A stretch of DNA of 64,000 bases from Utricularia gibba (taxonomy: Eukaryota; Streptophyta; Magnoliopsida; Lamiales; Lentibulariaceae). Both the position numbers and the translations under genes were made by a program. The DNA lies in assembly GCA_002189035.1 (NCBI GenBank), contig CM007990.1, positions 3,224,001 to 3,288,000 of the forward strand. The letters run 5' to 3'. Below the pieces are notes generated by a model. The model did no database searches and was not told the origin of the DNA. It saw only the letters and a program-made list of their open reading frames with translations. How positions within the stretch are numbered: the stretch's first letter is position 1; every line of letters starts with the position of its first letter. This document shows, in pieces, positions 46,675 through 58,593 of this stretch.

Positions 46675-48706
46675 TGTTGCATTTCTCGTATACTTTGCAT
46701 GTCAGAAAAGTAGCAGAATTTAAAATTTTTTTTTGAGAAATCCTCAACGTAAATCTTGGAATACGATATACAACAGATAAAAGGATGTTGAGAATACCTT
46801 TAAGAGGACTTCGTTGTTCACTAACCGCGAATAATAGACGGCCTTTATGGTATTCACACGTGAAGCACTCCGTCGATAACCTTCTCAAAGCTATAAAATG
46901 CTCATCGATCTCCTCAAGTTCCCACCCCCTTGTAGATCAATCTCAGAAAGCAAGAAGATGTTGGAAGCCGATTTGTAGATCTAAATTATTTGATAGATAT
47001 TTGGTAACATATCAAATAAAATCTCTGTAAATTATCTTGTAGAAATATTTATATGTTCCAAATCTTATTTATATAAGATCTTTTATTTTGAATTTAATCA
47101 ATATTAATCTCAAAATAACTCTCTATTTAATTTATTCACTTTACCAATTACATCTTATGTAATTGTGCTATTCTATTTTATATCGATTAGTGATGTGACC
47201 CTCTAATCTAAAGAGATTAGTAACCCACGAACAAGAGGTGATTTTGAAGCTTAGAAAGTATCCCACCCAAGTCTACCCTCAAGAGAATGAATCTCTTGCA
47301 ACCAGACTTCGAAACAAAGAAAATTAGGAGCCACACTTCAGAAAAGAGAAGGGATTGGAAGTGATAATCCTAGGACGCCACAAGCTTAAAGCTTGATAAG
47401 TCAAGAGTGTACAAGTACTCAAAGAATAGGAGAATCCTCACAACATACATGAAAATGACTAAAGGTCCTTAAAGAGTACAATTTTAGAGTATTTATACTT
47501 TAGGATTGGGCTCTAACATTACTTGGGCCAAACAAGTAGTTGAGCTCTTTTGATGGGATGTCTTCAAGCCCATGTTTGATTCCAATTGTATTGAGTAGAG
47601 CCTTAAGTGTATCTTCAAGCATCTTGCTCTTGCTCCTAGTCATTGGTCCCGTTGGAATCATCTTTGTCTCTAATGTGTTCACTTGGACAAACTCCTCATC
47701 ATTCTTTAAAGACACTTCATTATCTTCCTGGGGCTCATCAATTAGTGATTCCACTATTGTGTCTGACCCTATAGGCTTCTTCAATCAAGGCCGTAATAAT
47801 AAATTTATTAATTAACTCTTAATTAATCAAATACATCATTATCAATCATGAGTGATGTCTAGCAACATATCATGATCCCAAGATGTAAGAATAATCAGGT
47901 GAACTGATTGAGCCTTTCCATGACTAGCCACCATGCAATGAACTGCTTTCATCATACTTATATCTCATTCGATACCAAAACATGGGTGTGTGTCTTTCTG
48001 ATATATCGAGCTTATAATTGCATTCAAGCACTAACACTCGATTACCTTGTCAAACAATTCGAGTGTCATCCCTTGGGTCCATGACTTACTGTTAGGATTT
48101 GATGCAATTAATTGAGATATGATCTCATAGCTAACATGAGTGATGAATCATTTATTGGTCAATCAACTATCTCCAACGTTAAGGAGTCATATCCCTACTC
48201 ATCCATACTAGGCAAGCCATGTTTAGGCTCCCATTAGTAATGAGCGAAAATGCGAGCTTAAGATCAAGATAACTTTGTTGACCTCAAGTCTCAACTTACT
48301 TGCATGACTGTCATATTCGAAATCTTGCTACTGACACTTGTTTAGCTTTCTATAGTAGTATCTCGAAGACGAGTCATCCAGTGAATCGATTCTCTAATCG
48401 ACACCCACACATTGATTCTAGTAATCTCATTATATTAATTGTGAGAATCATCACCTAAACAGTTTAGGGAACTCAATATGTGATAGCTTATCCGTATTTT
48501 TGATATCCTCATTTAACAAATACTCTAGTCAGGGAGTTTTTAACTTGAGCATAAGTGCTTGAAGAATCTCACATTATGATCTCATCATAATTTTTATAGC
48601 GCATAGATCAAGTAGAAGATTTTATCAATGATATAAATTTAATCATAATTCAAAGTAAATATCAAAAGATAAGATTTGCATTGTCTCTAGAACACATACA
48701 CCAACA
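46675..48706 (-). repeat. Solo LTR, TGTTRG family (copy 3), with a 555-bp insertion
   Basis: Reverse complement of copies 1, 2 and 4: TGTTGGTGTATGTG...GAAATGCAACA. It is flanked by CAATC (46670-46674) and CAGTC (48707-48711), a 5-bp duplication with one change. Net length without the insertion is 1477 bp, near copies 1 and 4. It carries an extra segment at 47194-47748. Confidence 0.85.
47194..47748 (-). mobile_element. Insertion within solo LTR copy 3, carrying a gypsy pol tail
   Basis: Copies 1, 2 and 4 lack this block. ATTAGTGA stands on both sides (47186-47193 and 47741-47748). The minus strand encodes an acidic frame with TGPMTRSKSKMLEDTLKALL, the text seen near the C-terminus of many plant gypsy polyproteins, then a TATA-like AGTATAAATACTC and LTR-like sequence. 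It looks like the 3' end of a gypsy element. The 8-bp duplication is longer than the 5 bp usual for LTR elements, so the mechanism is unclear. Confidence 0.6.
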
Positions 48707-50351
48707 CAGTCATTATGTATGTCCAGAATTGATTAAAAATGTCCTTAGGTGTCATTATGAGTGTCTAATAAATCTTATCATAGGTGTCCTTAGAAACCAT
48801 TATGAGTGTTTACAAATTCTCTTCAAAAATTATATGCTTTCTAGGTATCTTCAACAATTGCTATGGGTGTTTGCGAATTAATTCTCTTAAAAAATGAACT
48901 GATGGTTCACAGTTTTGAACTATTGGTACGGTCAATTTTACACGGATTGGAATCGATGGTTCCACAATTTCAAATTTATTGAATCGAACTAGAATTATAC
49001 GAACACTTACATCTCCGAACCAAACAGGTTCCAATTGATGTGGGGAGGAAGACGCGGGAAAGATCATGGGAAACACTCAGGTTGCATTACAAGCAATCAA
49101 AGAATTCGTCATGCCTTCATCACAAGAATGCGATGACATACCTTAGTTTTTTAGAAATATTTTCATATTGCTGTAATTTTCAAATTTATTATTAGTTTAT
49201 CTTAATTATTGAATATACTTGCTAATCAACCTTATCTTTTGAAATTATTTTTATGTTACCTCAATTAAAAAAGAAAAGGGTAAATGTCTCAATTTTATAT
49301 TTACTTTTTCATTTATATTAATTTTTTAAAAACTTTGTAAATTAATAAAAATAGGGATATTTTTTTTTACATTTTACCTTATCTTTATGATTTTTTTTGT
49401 CCTGTGTTTTAATTTTAATGTTATTAATAATATATTTTATTTTCAGAATTCAAGGAATATTTAGTATTTATGATTTAGGAATATTATTATATTAGGCTTT
49501 CGGGATTCATAATTAGATTTTATGGTTTAGTAATTTATGTTTTGAAATTGAATATTCGGGGTTTAGTTTTTAGATTAGAAATTTAAGTTTAAAAGTTTAG
49601 TGTTTAGAAATATTTGAAATTTAGGTTTAGGAGTTTAGAGTTCAGAGATTAAAATAGAGTAAAATGTATAATATAAATGAATATTTAAGGTAAATCAGCT
49701 TAAATACAAAAAAAAAGAATAACTAAGGTAAGTTATCAATAAAAATATTAAATAAGGTAACTAGCAAGTAGATTAAAGAGGAAGAGGTAAATAAATATTA
49801 AAGTTATTGTGGGTGTTGTAAATGTTTTGTAGTTACCGAGGGCGAGGGATTTGGGCAAGTGTTGTTGATGTAAATCCAATCGTATTAATACAAGAAAAGA
49901 ATATTTTCCATAAAAATTTCCACCGATTTCCGCAGAGGAAGCCCACTTAATGGCACCAAAACCCACTTAATGGTGCCAGAGATTCCTCCCCTCTACTCTC
50001 TATAGTTTGGATTGTAGCGTTGCAACAACCTTCTTCTCCATTCATCAACTTGGTTTCATCTTCACGTACTTGGTATCTTCTTTACTGATTTGGTTTTTTA
50101 CTATATCTCTTCAAGAGTTTTTTTTTTTGAGTTTTTTTTTGTGCACTGGGGATGAGGTTTATATTGACTAATTTGTGGAGAATCCTTGTTTATTCAATTG
50201 GTATAAAATATGTTTTTTTGTCTAGGAAGGCAGGTTACTTGTATCTAGTCGTCATGGAAAAGTGATGCAACCCTCCAAACAACAAGTATTGGATAAACCC
50301 AATCTTGGATTTCTAATGAAACAATCATTTAATAAAACAAAAAGTTGATTT
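48707..50351. other. AT-rich intergenic DNA with GTGTC/GTGTTT repeats and telomere-like scraps
   Basis: 48711-48880 repeats short units around TTAGGTGTCATTATGAGTGT, also seen at 46540-46625 on the other side of the solo LTR. 48883-49040 is the second GAACC-rich block. 49480-49640 has loose TTTAGG/TTTAGT units, far from a true telomeric array. No gene seen. Confidence 0.4.
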
Positions 50352-50615
50352 TCAAAAAATGAATATCCTAAAAACAATCCAAATTTATGAATAGGGTGCC
50401 GTACTCATAGAACAAGAAAAGAAATGGGAGTGATAAATTATACAAGATATCACAAATAACCTTTGATAAGTCTAAAGTTCTACAAAAAATGAATATCCTA
50501 AAAACAATCCAAATTATGAATAGGGTGCCATACTCACTGAACAAGAAAAGAAATGGGAGTGATGAATTACACAAGATATCACAAACAAACCCTGATAAGT
50601 CTAAAGTTCTACAAA
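50352..50615. repeat. Tandem duplication, 130-bp unit, two copies
   Basis: GAATATCCTAAAAACAATCC begins at 50361 and again at 50491. The units run to about 50483 and 50615 with a few differences. It lies just beyond the 3' end of the chromovirus-like element and could be part of its LTR. Confidence 0.8.
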
Positions 50616-50688
50616 AAAAAGAAATTGGAGTATTATTTTCAAAATACATTACAATTAAAATTGTTCCTAAACAAGAGTGAAACCCTTC

Positions 50689-50994
50689 TTATATAGATAG
50701 AGGAATAATCCTACTAAAAAAAAAGTAGTAGTAGTACACTAGGAAGTGATGGCCCAACTTTAGTCTAGTTGCTCCATTTGAGTGGGTAATCCTCAATGCC
50801 ATATGGTTCGCTGTTTTGTTGATTGATCCATAATCCCATCGGAAGCTCTTCATTCTTTCGTGTTCTTGATGTTCAAGATTATTTTTGCCATTCATGATTT
50901 CATCATCCACTTCTTCTTTTAATAGATTCATCCTTGAATCATTACTATCTACATCACAAGGAGTCAAGTAAGTAATATTGAACATGGAACACAT
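50689..50994 (-). pseudogene. gypsy polyprotein C-terminal tail
   Basis: The frame begins MCSMFNITYLTPCDVDSNDS, then RMNLLKEEVDDE, which fits the tail ('FNVxDLxPY...DDSRTNxFxEGxDD') after the integrase of chromovirus-like elements. It continues with SFRWDYGSINKTANHMALRI. A second copy of the last part is at 59903-60060. Confidence 0.7.
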
Positions 50995-51010
50995 GGAAAA
51001 CTCATTTAGT

Positions 51011-51945
51011 AGGTGAACGGAAATTTAGAGGTCATTGAAATAAAAAAAAAATTCCATATCAAATGAATTTATAAGTTCTAATCTTCACGAAATACAAATT
51101 AAACATAAAGTGCACAATGAAATTTTGGGGTAGATCATAAGGAGCACATGTTTGCTATGTGTTTCAACAGATGCAAGTTTGAAGTCAAACTAACATTAAC
51201 ATATAAGATAGGGAATTCATAGCAAACAACAATGTAAAATGTAAATAAATTCAACTCTTGCACAACAGAAGGTAACGAACTCCTAATTCTTTCATGCAAT
51301 TTCACATTTGCATAACTCTAAACAATCTAAGTCTACTCAGGTACATCTTTTTAGAACACTCCCTAGTATCACTACCTATTTCACACATAGGTCTACCAAT
51401 TTGTGAAATACATAGAACTATGTCTACCTCGTGTTACTGGTTTTATTGAGAATAACACGTATTAGACTTGTCTCAACTTTGTGATCTAACTTCAAGTTAA
51501 GGGGTTTGAGTTATACAATTAGTTTGTTGACCCCTTAGGTCTACTCGAGGCATAGTAGTACATACCAAAATTGTGCAAAAATCACAATCAAAATAGACAT
51601 AAACCACTTTCGTTACCCTAAGGCATCTCCAAGGTTTAGCCAATCATAATTGACTTTCGTAAAGATAAACTAAAAATATCTTCACAATCATTATAAGAGA
51701 AATAGTAAAAAAGGAAAAATATCCAATGAACGAGAACAAAGTAAATCAAGTTTATGCTTTCTTCTGTTACTATTAATAGCTCCAAATAGTAGCATTGAAT
51801 TGGGTCTTTACTGATGTTCTTCAAATTTGAGGCTTTTCTTCTATAAATCATCTTCTTCTTTCTTGTTTTTTGTTGTTTTTTCCTGTCGAAGGAGCTCTCT
51901 GTGTGTGTTCTTCATTGAAGCTCCCCTCTTTTTTTTTGATCCCTT
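51011..51945 (-). repeat. Athila-type LTR fragment (copy D)
   Basis: Begins GGTGAACGGAAATTT, aligned with TGATAAACGG of the other copies. It follows them through the AAGTCTACTCAGGTAC and TAGGTCTACTCGAGG-like blocks to about 51940. The last 400 or so bases are absent and integrase text begins. Located between integrase core and C-terminal tail of the chromovirus-like element. Confidence 0.75.
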
Positions 51946-52098
51946 CTTTAAATGTGCCATCTTGGATGACATACAATGGATGGCATTATTAGTGTTGTGA
52001 CAAGGGATGAAATGTGCCATCTTGGAGAATCTATCAACCACTATAAATATTGAATCTTTTCCCCTTTGAGTCCTCGGTAAACTGAAAATAAAACTCAT
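51945..52098 (-). pseudogene. gypsy integrase core fragment
   Basis: Reads [20 protein letters not shown] and [18 protein letters not shown], a highly typical chromovirus integrase block with the first catalytic Asp neighbourhood. It is followed by a short duplicated CCATCTTGGA segment at the junction with LTR D. Confidence 0.85.
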
Positions 52099-52696
52099 AG
52101 AAAGATCAATCCAAGGATGAATAGGGGTACGAAGCAGAGTTTACAATCTTTGAGAAGTCGATTTTTATTTGACCCTCTTGCAAGTTAAGCATCATATACA
52201 TATCCTTTCCACATCTCTTCTCACGTGTGGCCAACAGAAATGTTTTTAGAACATGTCGAGCATTTTGGTGACTTCAAAATATCGCATAAGTCCTCCACCA
52301 TGAGCCTTTTTCACCAAGAACTCTTTAATGGAACATTGTGGGATACATAATGTGTGTTCCTTGAAAATGAAATTGCTTTGCCTAGAGTAAGTTTCATGAG
52401 GTTTATGCTCACAAGAAAGATATATATCTTAAAAATCATGATCAAGAGTATAAAACTCTTTTATCATTGAAAACCCAAGCATTTGAGCATGAAGAGTAGT
52501 GAAAAGTGTATACATTCGTGATAATGCATCAGGAACGATGTTCTTTTCACCTTTCTCATATTTGATGACGTATGGAAAATGTATCAATGAATTCTATCGA
52601 TCTTGCATGTCTTCTATTGAGGTTTCTTTGACTCACATGCTTCCAACTCTTATCGTCAATATGGATGACAAACTTTTTGTACCACGTATAATGCTT

Positions 52697-53137
52697 CTAA
52701 GTTTCTAATGCTCTTACTAGTGAGTGCAATTCCTTATCAAAAGTTGGGTAATTGAGCATGGCTCCATTGAACTTTTTACTTAAGTAGCTAATGGATTGCC
52801 CTCCTTGCATCAGAGCAAAACCTATTTCAACTTTAGAAACATCACATTCAATTTCAAATATGTTTGAAAAATTAGATAACACAAGTAAAGGGATTGAACT
52901 AAGCTTATCCTTAAGTTGCTTGAATGCAAGCTATTGTGCTTCTCTCCAAGAAAATTGAACATTCTTTTGTCAAGGATTTTAGTACACTTTCTGAACCATT
53001 GAATGAGGATAATTGTACTTAATTGTTATTTAGTTGATAAACAACAGTATGTGCACATCTTCCATATTTCATCATGTCTTGGGATCAATGAGACTGGAAT
53101 AGAGCATGGACTAACAATTTCCCTCACCAATCTTTTC
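52697..53137 (-). pseudogene. gypsy RT/RNase H fragment with internal deletion
   Basis: 52697-52882 reads [20 protein letters not shown] and [16 protein letters not shown], the RNase H start (catalytic Asp kept). Upstream towards 53137 comes FSWREAQ-like and [16 protein letters not shown], then abruptly ITIKYNYPHS and WNMEDVHIL text from the start of RT. The RT body between them is deleted. Confidence 0.8.
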
Positions 53138-54628
53138 TGTTAATGTATGTGTTCTAGAGACATCAACTTATTAGCAAATCTTATCCTTTGATATTTTCTT
53201 TGAATTGTGATCAAATTTATATCATTAAAAAAATTCTTTACTTTATTTGAGATCATAATTTGAGATTCTTCAAGCGTTTGTTTTCAAGTTAAAAATTCTT
53301 AGACTAAAAGTATTTGTAAAATGAGAATATCATAAATGCGAATAAACTAGCTCATATTGAGTTCCCTGAATTCTTTGGACAATGGCTCTCACAATTTATA
53401 TAATAAGATTATTAGAACTAATGTGTGGGTGTCGATTAGATAATTGATTCACTGGATGACTTGTCTTTGAGATGCCACTATGAGAAACTAATCAAGTATT
53501 AGTAGCAAGATCTTGAATATGATAGCTGTGCAAATAAACTTAAACTTGAGGTCAAAAAATTATCTTGATCTTAAGCACGCATTTTTTCTCATTACTAATA
53601 AAAATCTTACAATGGCTTGCCTAGTATGAATAAGAAGAGATATGACTCTTTAAGGTTAGAGATAGTTGATTGATCAATAAAAAATTGATCACTCATGTTA
53701 GCTATGAAATCTTATCTCAAGTAAATTCATCAAGCCTAACAGTAAATCTTGGGCCCAGGTTCATGACACTTGAAGAGTTTGAGTTGGTTATTTAATGTTT
53801 GTGCTTAAATGCAATTATAAGTTCAATACATCAGAAATATACATGTCCATGTTCTGATATCGAATGAGATATAAGTATAATGAAAGTTGTTCATTGCATG
53901 GTGACTTGTTATGAAAAGACTCAGTCAGTTCACTTGATTATTCTTACATCTTTAGGATCATAATATGTTACTAGACATCACTCATGATCGATAATAATAG
54001 ATTTAATTAATTAAAAGTTAATAAATAAATTCATTATTACAGTTTTAATTGAAGAAACCTATAGGGTCACATTCAATAGTGAAGTTATTTATCAATATAA
54101 AATAGAATGACACAATTATATTAAATGTAATTGATATAGTGAATAAATTAAATAGAGAGTTATTTTGAAATTAATATTGATCAAACTCAAAATAAAGGAT
54201 CTAATATAGATAAGATTTAGGAATATATATATCTATTAGATTTCCACGAGATAAAATCTTACAAAGATTTCATTAAATATGTTACCAAATATCTATATAA
54301 GATAATAAGAAAGATCCAACCAGAGACATTTCTAGATCTTCATTCTTTCCAAGATTTATCTACAATAGGCGACTTTCTCTATCAGCATTGGAGGAGATCA
54401 ACCATCATTTTGTGGCTTTGAGAAGATTATGAACGGAGTACTTCACATGTGGATATCATAGAAGCTATTTACTATTGACTGTTAGTGAACAACAGAGTCT
54501 ACTGAAAGGTATTTTCAAAATCACTTTATTTGATACATACTTTATTTCAAGATCTGTAGTTCGGGTCTCTCGAAAACATTTCATTTTTGTTGGATTGAGG
54601 ACATACGATGTCTAAGTGAAAGCTAAAA
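53138..54628 (+). repeat. Solo LTR, TGTTRG family (copy 4)
   Basis: TGTTAATGTATGTG...AAGCTAAAA, 1491 bp, flanked by TTTTC (53133-53137) and CTTTC (54629-54633). The chromovirus-like coding text resumes on both sides (SLVHAL... on the left, VEELIAK... on the right in minus orientation). It therefore sits between protease and RT. Confidence 0.85.
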
Positions 54629-54639
54629 CTTTCGCTATG

Positions 54640-54800
54640 AGTTCCTCTACTTAGCATTGAATCTCTTTGGTTTCTTCACGATTAGCCTTATAAGCTGCAC
54701 GATATGAGATTTGAGAAACTGAAACAAAGTCTATTTGATGTTCAATTCCTCAATATGGTGGTAATCTAAGCAATTCCTCATGGTAAACATCAATTTAAAT
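54640..54800 (-). pseudogene. gypsy pre-RT segment
   Basis: Minus-strand text LPPY-GIEHQIDFVSVSQIS, then YRAAYKANREETKEIQC, is the well-conserved stretch just before RT in chromovirus-like elements (PPIRGIEHQIDF...PAYRTNPEETKEIQ). A stop replaces Arg/Gln at two places. Confidence 0.8.
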
Positions 54801-56132
54801 TGGTAAACGAAAATTTTTAGTGTCGTTGCGAAAGAAAATAAATCTCTATATTAAATAAATTGATAATCCCTAATATTCATAAAATACAAATTCAATACAA
54901 ATTGTACAGTGGATTTCAGAGTCAATCACAAGAAGCAAATACTTGCAACATATTTTTCATAATGCAAAATTGAGAATGAATTTTACTCTTAGTACAAGGT
55001 TAAAATAATAATGATATAGAAGCTCAGTAACCAAAAATAAGTCACAATGCAAAAAGTAAAAAATGTGGATTCTATGTACAAATAACACTACGATGCCTCA
55101 AAATGGTTCAGATGATGTGGTACACAAGTTCTTAATCTAATGTACCATTTGTCTATATGTGGTTCAGATACCTAAGTGTACTCAGGTTGTTTCTCATGTT
55201 TTCGACTATGACAATCTCTAATGTCATTACCTATTTGACATTTACATCTAATCATGTGCAAATACGTAAAACTAGATCCACTCGATTCTACTAGTTCTAC
55301 TAATGACTAATGCCTACTATCCCCCTCTTGATTCATTGGTTTACCTTTGAATCGAGCTTCTAAGTTGCAATGTTTTTCGCTCCTTCCCTTAGGTTTACTG
55401 AAGGAATGTTAGAAACGAAAGATAATGTACACAATGATAGACTATCTCCTAAACTCTAAACCACATCTCCTTCACATACCTTAAGGCATCCCTAAATTTA
55501 ACATGATCTTATTAAGATAAACTAAATAAAATATCATAAACATCATGAGAGAAAGTCACATAAACAAAATTTCCATCAAATTAAAGACAAAGTAAAATAA
55601 GTTTTGTTTCTTGTCTACTACTATTCGCAGCCCGGAACAGTAGCACTCAACTAGGTTTCGATTCTTGTTCTTCAAGTTGGAAGTTTTTCTTCCGAAAAAA
55701 TCATATTCTTCTTCCTCCTTCCTTTGTGTTTTTTTTTTTCAATGTTGATGTTATTCTCTGTTGTGTGTTGCCAAAGATTCCCTTTTCGATTCGTCTCTCC
55801 ACCATAATATCTCTTTCTCTCTTTTTCCAAAGTAAGTATTATTTCGGACACTTATACTATTCTCACCCTAAACGTGCACACTGCAGGCAGCAAACAGTGC
55901 TTTCTATCCCCCTTTGGATGTTGTGCCTTCCTTGACTTAATGCACATACGTTTTAGTTTGATTTGCTACTAATTTTCTTGCTAAACACTATCAAATATCA
56001 GTAACACAAGGTTCATGTATCAACATGAAATTAAAAACACATAAAATATGAAAAACTACACAAATACAACCTAAATCATAACAAAACATGATGATTTTGT
56101 ATTATAAAACACTAAGAAAATGTGTGTCATGG
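54801..56132 (-). repeat. Athila-type solo LTR (copy E)
   Basis: TGGTAAACGAAAATTT...GTGTGTCATGG, about 1330 bp. The ends are changed from TGAT...ATCA, so it is an older copy. It lies between the protease and pre-RT segments of the chromovirus-like element. Target duplication not clear. Confidence 0.75.
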
Positions 56133-56439
56133 TGAACTTGTTCCCAACTCTTAACTAAGACTAATTGGAACCAATCTTCGTGAGTGCCAATGGTGAACTT
56201 AAACAATTTAGATATAATTTTGGACACATGACCCATAGAGGTGTTAGTGTGCATATCATGTTATCACTCAAATATGCATAAATAGATTCCTCTTGAGGAG
56301 CGGTTTCGATGATTACCTCATCCAGTTGATTCATTCAAAGCCATTTAGAAGTATGGTTTCCAACTTATTTTCTAGCTGTCTTTCTCTCTTTAGGCACATC
56401 TTGTTCAATATGGGTATAATGCCATGTCCTTTTCTCTAT

Positions 56440-56830
56440 CCAACTTATTTTCTTGCTGCCTTCCCAATAGTATGTGTCTCCCATGAGTTAGCATCACATC
56501 ACAATGAATTTCATCTTGATACTTTCTTATGAAGAAAGTAACAAGAACTTAATTAGTAACTTTGACTTCACTCCCTTCAGTCAAACATTGAAGCATGTAT
56601 GGGAGTGGATGCTTTAAAGTTGGAGGTTGAAGTTTCTCAACCATGAGATCACTAGCTACATTTGTACAACTGCCTGCATTGATTATTACACTACAAACCT
56701 TCTCATTCACAAACCATCTTGTGCGAAATAAGTTTTCTCATTATTCTTACATTGACTTGACTTCCATTCTCAAAGTTCGTCTATTGACCAAAGTTTCACC
56801 TACAACAGGTTGTTGTTCATCATTATCATC
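56440..56830 (-). pseudogene. gypsy protease region
   Basis: Minus-strand text ENLFRTRWFVNEKVCSVIIN, AGSCTNVASDLMVEKL and TEGSEVKVTN is the chromovirus retropepsin (family form IIDGGSCTNVAS). The active-site Asp-Gly reads Asn-Ala here, so the enzyme is dead. Stops interrupt it. Confidence 0.82.
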
Positions 56831-57076
56831 CATCTCATCTAATTAGCTTCCACTTCCACTCTCAACCTCTAATTCAATATCCACATAATCTTTTAGAATC
56901 AATGTTGATGATGTCGAAAATAAGCATCATATGGTAGAGATGAGAAAAGATTGGAATATTCAATGGCAAGACTCAAAATCAGAAATCAATGTAAAACCAA
57001 GAAAATGGACTAGAAGAATCGGTTATGGGATGTAAATTGATGCTAGAGCTAAATAACATTGAAATAATGGATCAGC
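56831..57076 (-). pseudogene. gypsy gag C-terminal scraps
   Basis: Weak minus-strand text before the protease, with acidic EMDDNDEQQPVVGETLVNRR at its end. It is cut at 57076 by the Athila-type LTR. Confidence 0.45.
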
Positions 57077-58478
57077 TGATGGCACACATTTTCCCTGAAT
57101 TTTATAATATAAAATAGTTATATTTTATTATCGTATAGGTCAGATAAATGTGGTTTTCTTATATTTATGTGTGTTTAAGTTAATTTTGTGTGTTTGTGTT
57201 AAAAAGTGGACTAAATCCACAACCTTTGTTACTAATATTTCAGTAAGTTCAGCAGGGAGATCAGCTGAAAATCATACTTGCAAACGTGTGGAAGAAGTAA
57301 AAAAGGGTGCAAAATCCGGAGAAGGACAAAGAGCGCTGTTCTACAACTACTTGTAGTCTGCAAGTTCAGGCCGGGAACAGTGCTGGCGGTAGGGAACAGT
57401 GTTGGCATTCAAGAACAGTGTGATGGAGTGAAGGAGAGGGGATAATTTATTTCGAAAATGAGAGAGAGAGCGGGAATAGCCGAGGGGGGAGACAGTAATA
57501 GTGAGGAGACGCAAGGGGGCTTCTTCCCCAATGCGAAAAACACCAACCAGAAGAGGGGAAGAAGGCCCTCATCATCAACAGCAGCACCAGAGCCTAGTCC
57601 AGCACTACTATTCCGGGCCATGAACAGTAGCAACTGGGCGACATAACACTTTTTATTTGCTTTCCGTTTTCTGAACGTTTCAAGTTTCTGTATTTTGACT
57701 TGCTTACAATGTTCATGTTATTTTCGCCAACTTATATGAATGAAATCATATTTTATTTCCCAATCATGAGTGGCTAAAGTATTAGGGATGCCTTAAGGTG
57801 AAGTGGGGTGGTTTGTGCTTAGGGTTGATGATGAAATTTATGTGTGTTCCTTAACTCTTGTTTCTAACAAACTATGGGTAGACCTAAGGAGGGAAACAAG
57901 TAGTTTCACAACTTGGATGCTTGGTTTAGAGGTAGACCAACAAACCAAGACGAGAGCAATAGGTGTTAGTCTGGGGGTAGAACCAGTAGAACCGGGTAGA
58001 CCTAGTTCTATATGCTTTGCATGCGGGTGAACCTAATTGTAATGTTGTTTATGCTATTTGGGACTAGCTTAGCCGAAAATATGATGAATGACCCGGGTAT
58101 ACTTAGGTTATTTGAAGTTGTGAGTGTAGGAACATGGTAAACTAAATTAGGCATCTTAGCATAGCACCACCTACAGATCCTTAAGGCATCTTCGTGTTAT
58201 TCTGAGTTAGAACCAGTACTTATTACCTTTGGCATTGAAACCTGATTCTATTTACTGAACTTTCTTGCCACTGCTAGTCCAAGCTTAGACTAAGATCTAC
58301 TGTTATTTCGAATCATGCATTTACTAAAACATTTAGCAAGCATAAGCTCTTCGTGATCGACCCGATATCCACTATACAAGTTTTTCAAATTTGTATTTTG
58401 TATAGATTAGGGATTATAAATTTATTTGATAACGAAATTTCTATTTTTACAACGACATTAGGAAATTTTTGTTTATCA
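57077..58478 (+). repeat. Athila-type 5' LTR (copy F)
   Basis: TGATGGCACACATTTTCC...TTTATCA, 1402 bp, with the PBS two bases downstream. In reverse complement it aligns with A-E. Open frames inside (for example 57150, 57458, 57803) are chance frames. Confidence 0.9.
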
Positions 58479-58479
58479 A

Positions 58480-58500
58480 ATTGACGCCGTTGCCGGGGAG
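58480..58500 (+). other. Athila-type primer-binding site
   Basis: TTGACGCCGTTGCCGGGGAG, one base away from TTGGCGCCGTTGCCGGGGA, the form used by Athila-type and related plant gypsy elements. Confidence 0.88.
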
Positions 58501-58593
58501 CGGTGTTCAATTGTTTTCTGTTTTTAGTTGATGCATTTGTGTTCCTTTGGTGCAGGGAATTTCGAATTTCAATCTTGAGGTCGAGAGGGCTGC

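Larger units (their letters stand above)
50689..57076 (-). mobile_element. Chromovirus-like Ty3/gypsy element, decayed, broken by three LTR insertions
   Basis: Minus-strand order from the right: end of gag (56831-57076), protease (56440-56830), a pre-RT segment (54640-54800), RT start (about 52950-53137), RNase H (52697-52882), integrase core (51945-52098) and a C-terminal tail (50689-50994). Inserted are LTR E (54801-56132), solo LTR copy 4 (53138-54628) and LTR D (51011-51945). Most of RT is deleted. The right side is cut by an Athila-type element starting at 57077. Confidence 0.8.

Noticed and set aside
49480-49640. Loose TTTAGG-like units resembling plant telomere repeat
   Set aside because: The units are irregular and mixed with other AT-rich text; not a real interstitial telomeric array.
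8001-58478. Regularly recurring conserved blocks that could suggest a gene family or a CRISPR-like array
   Set aside because: The copies are 1.3 kb LTRs with target duplications, far apart and in different hosts.
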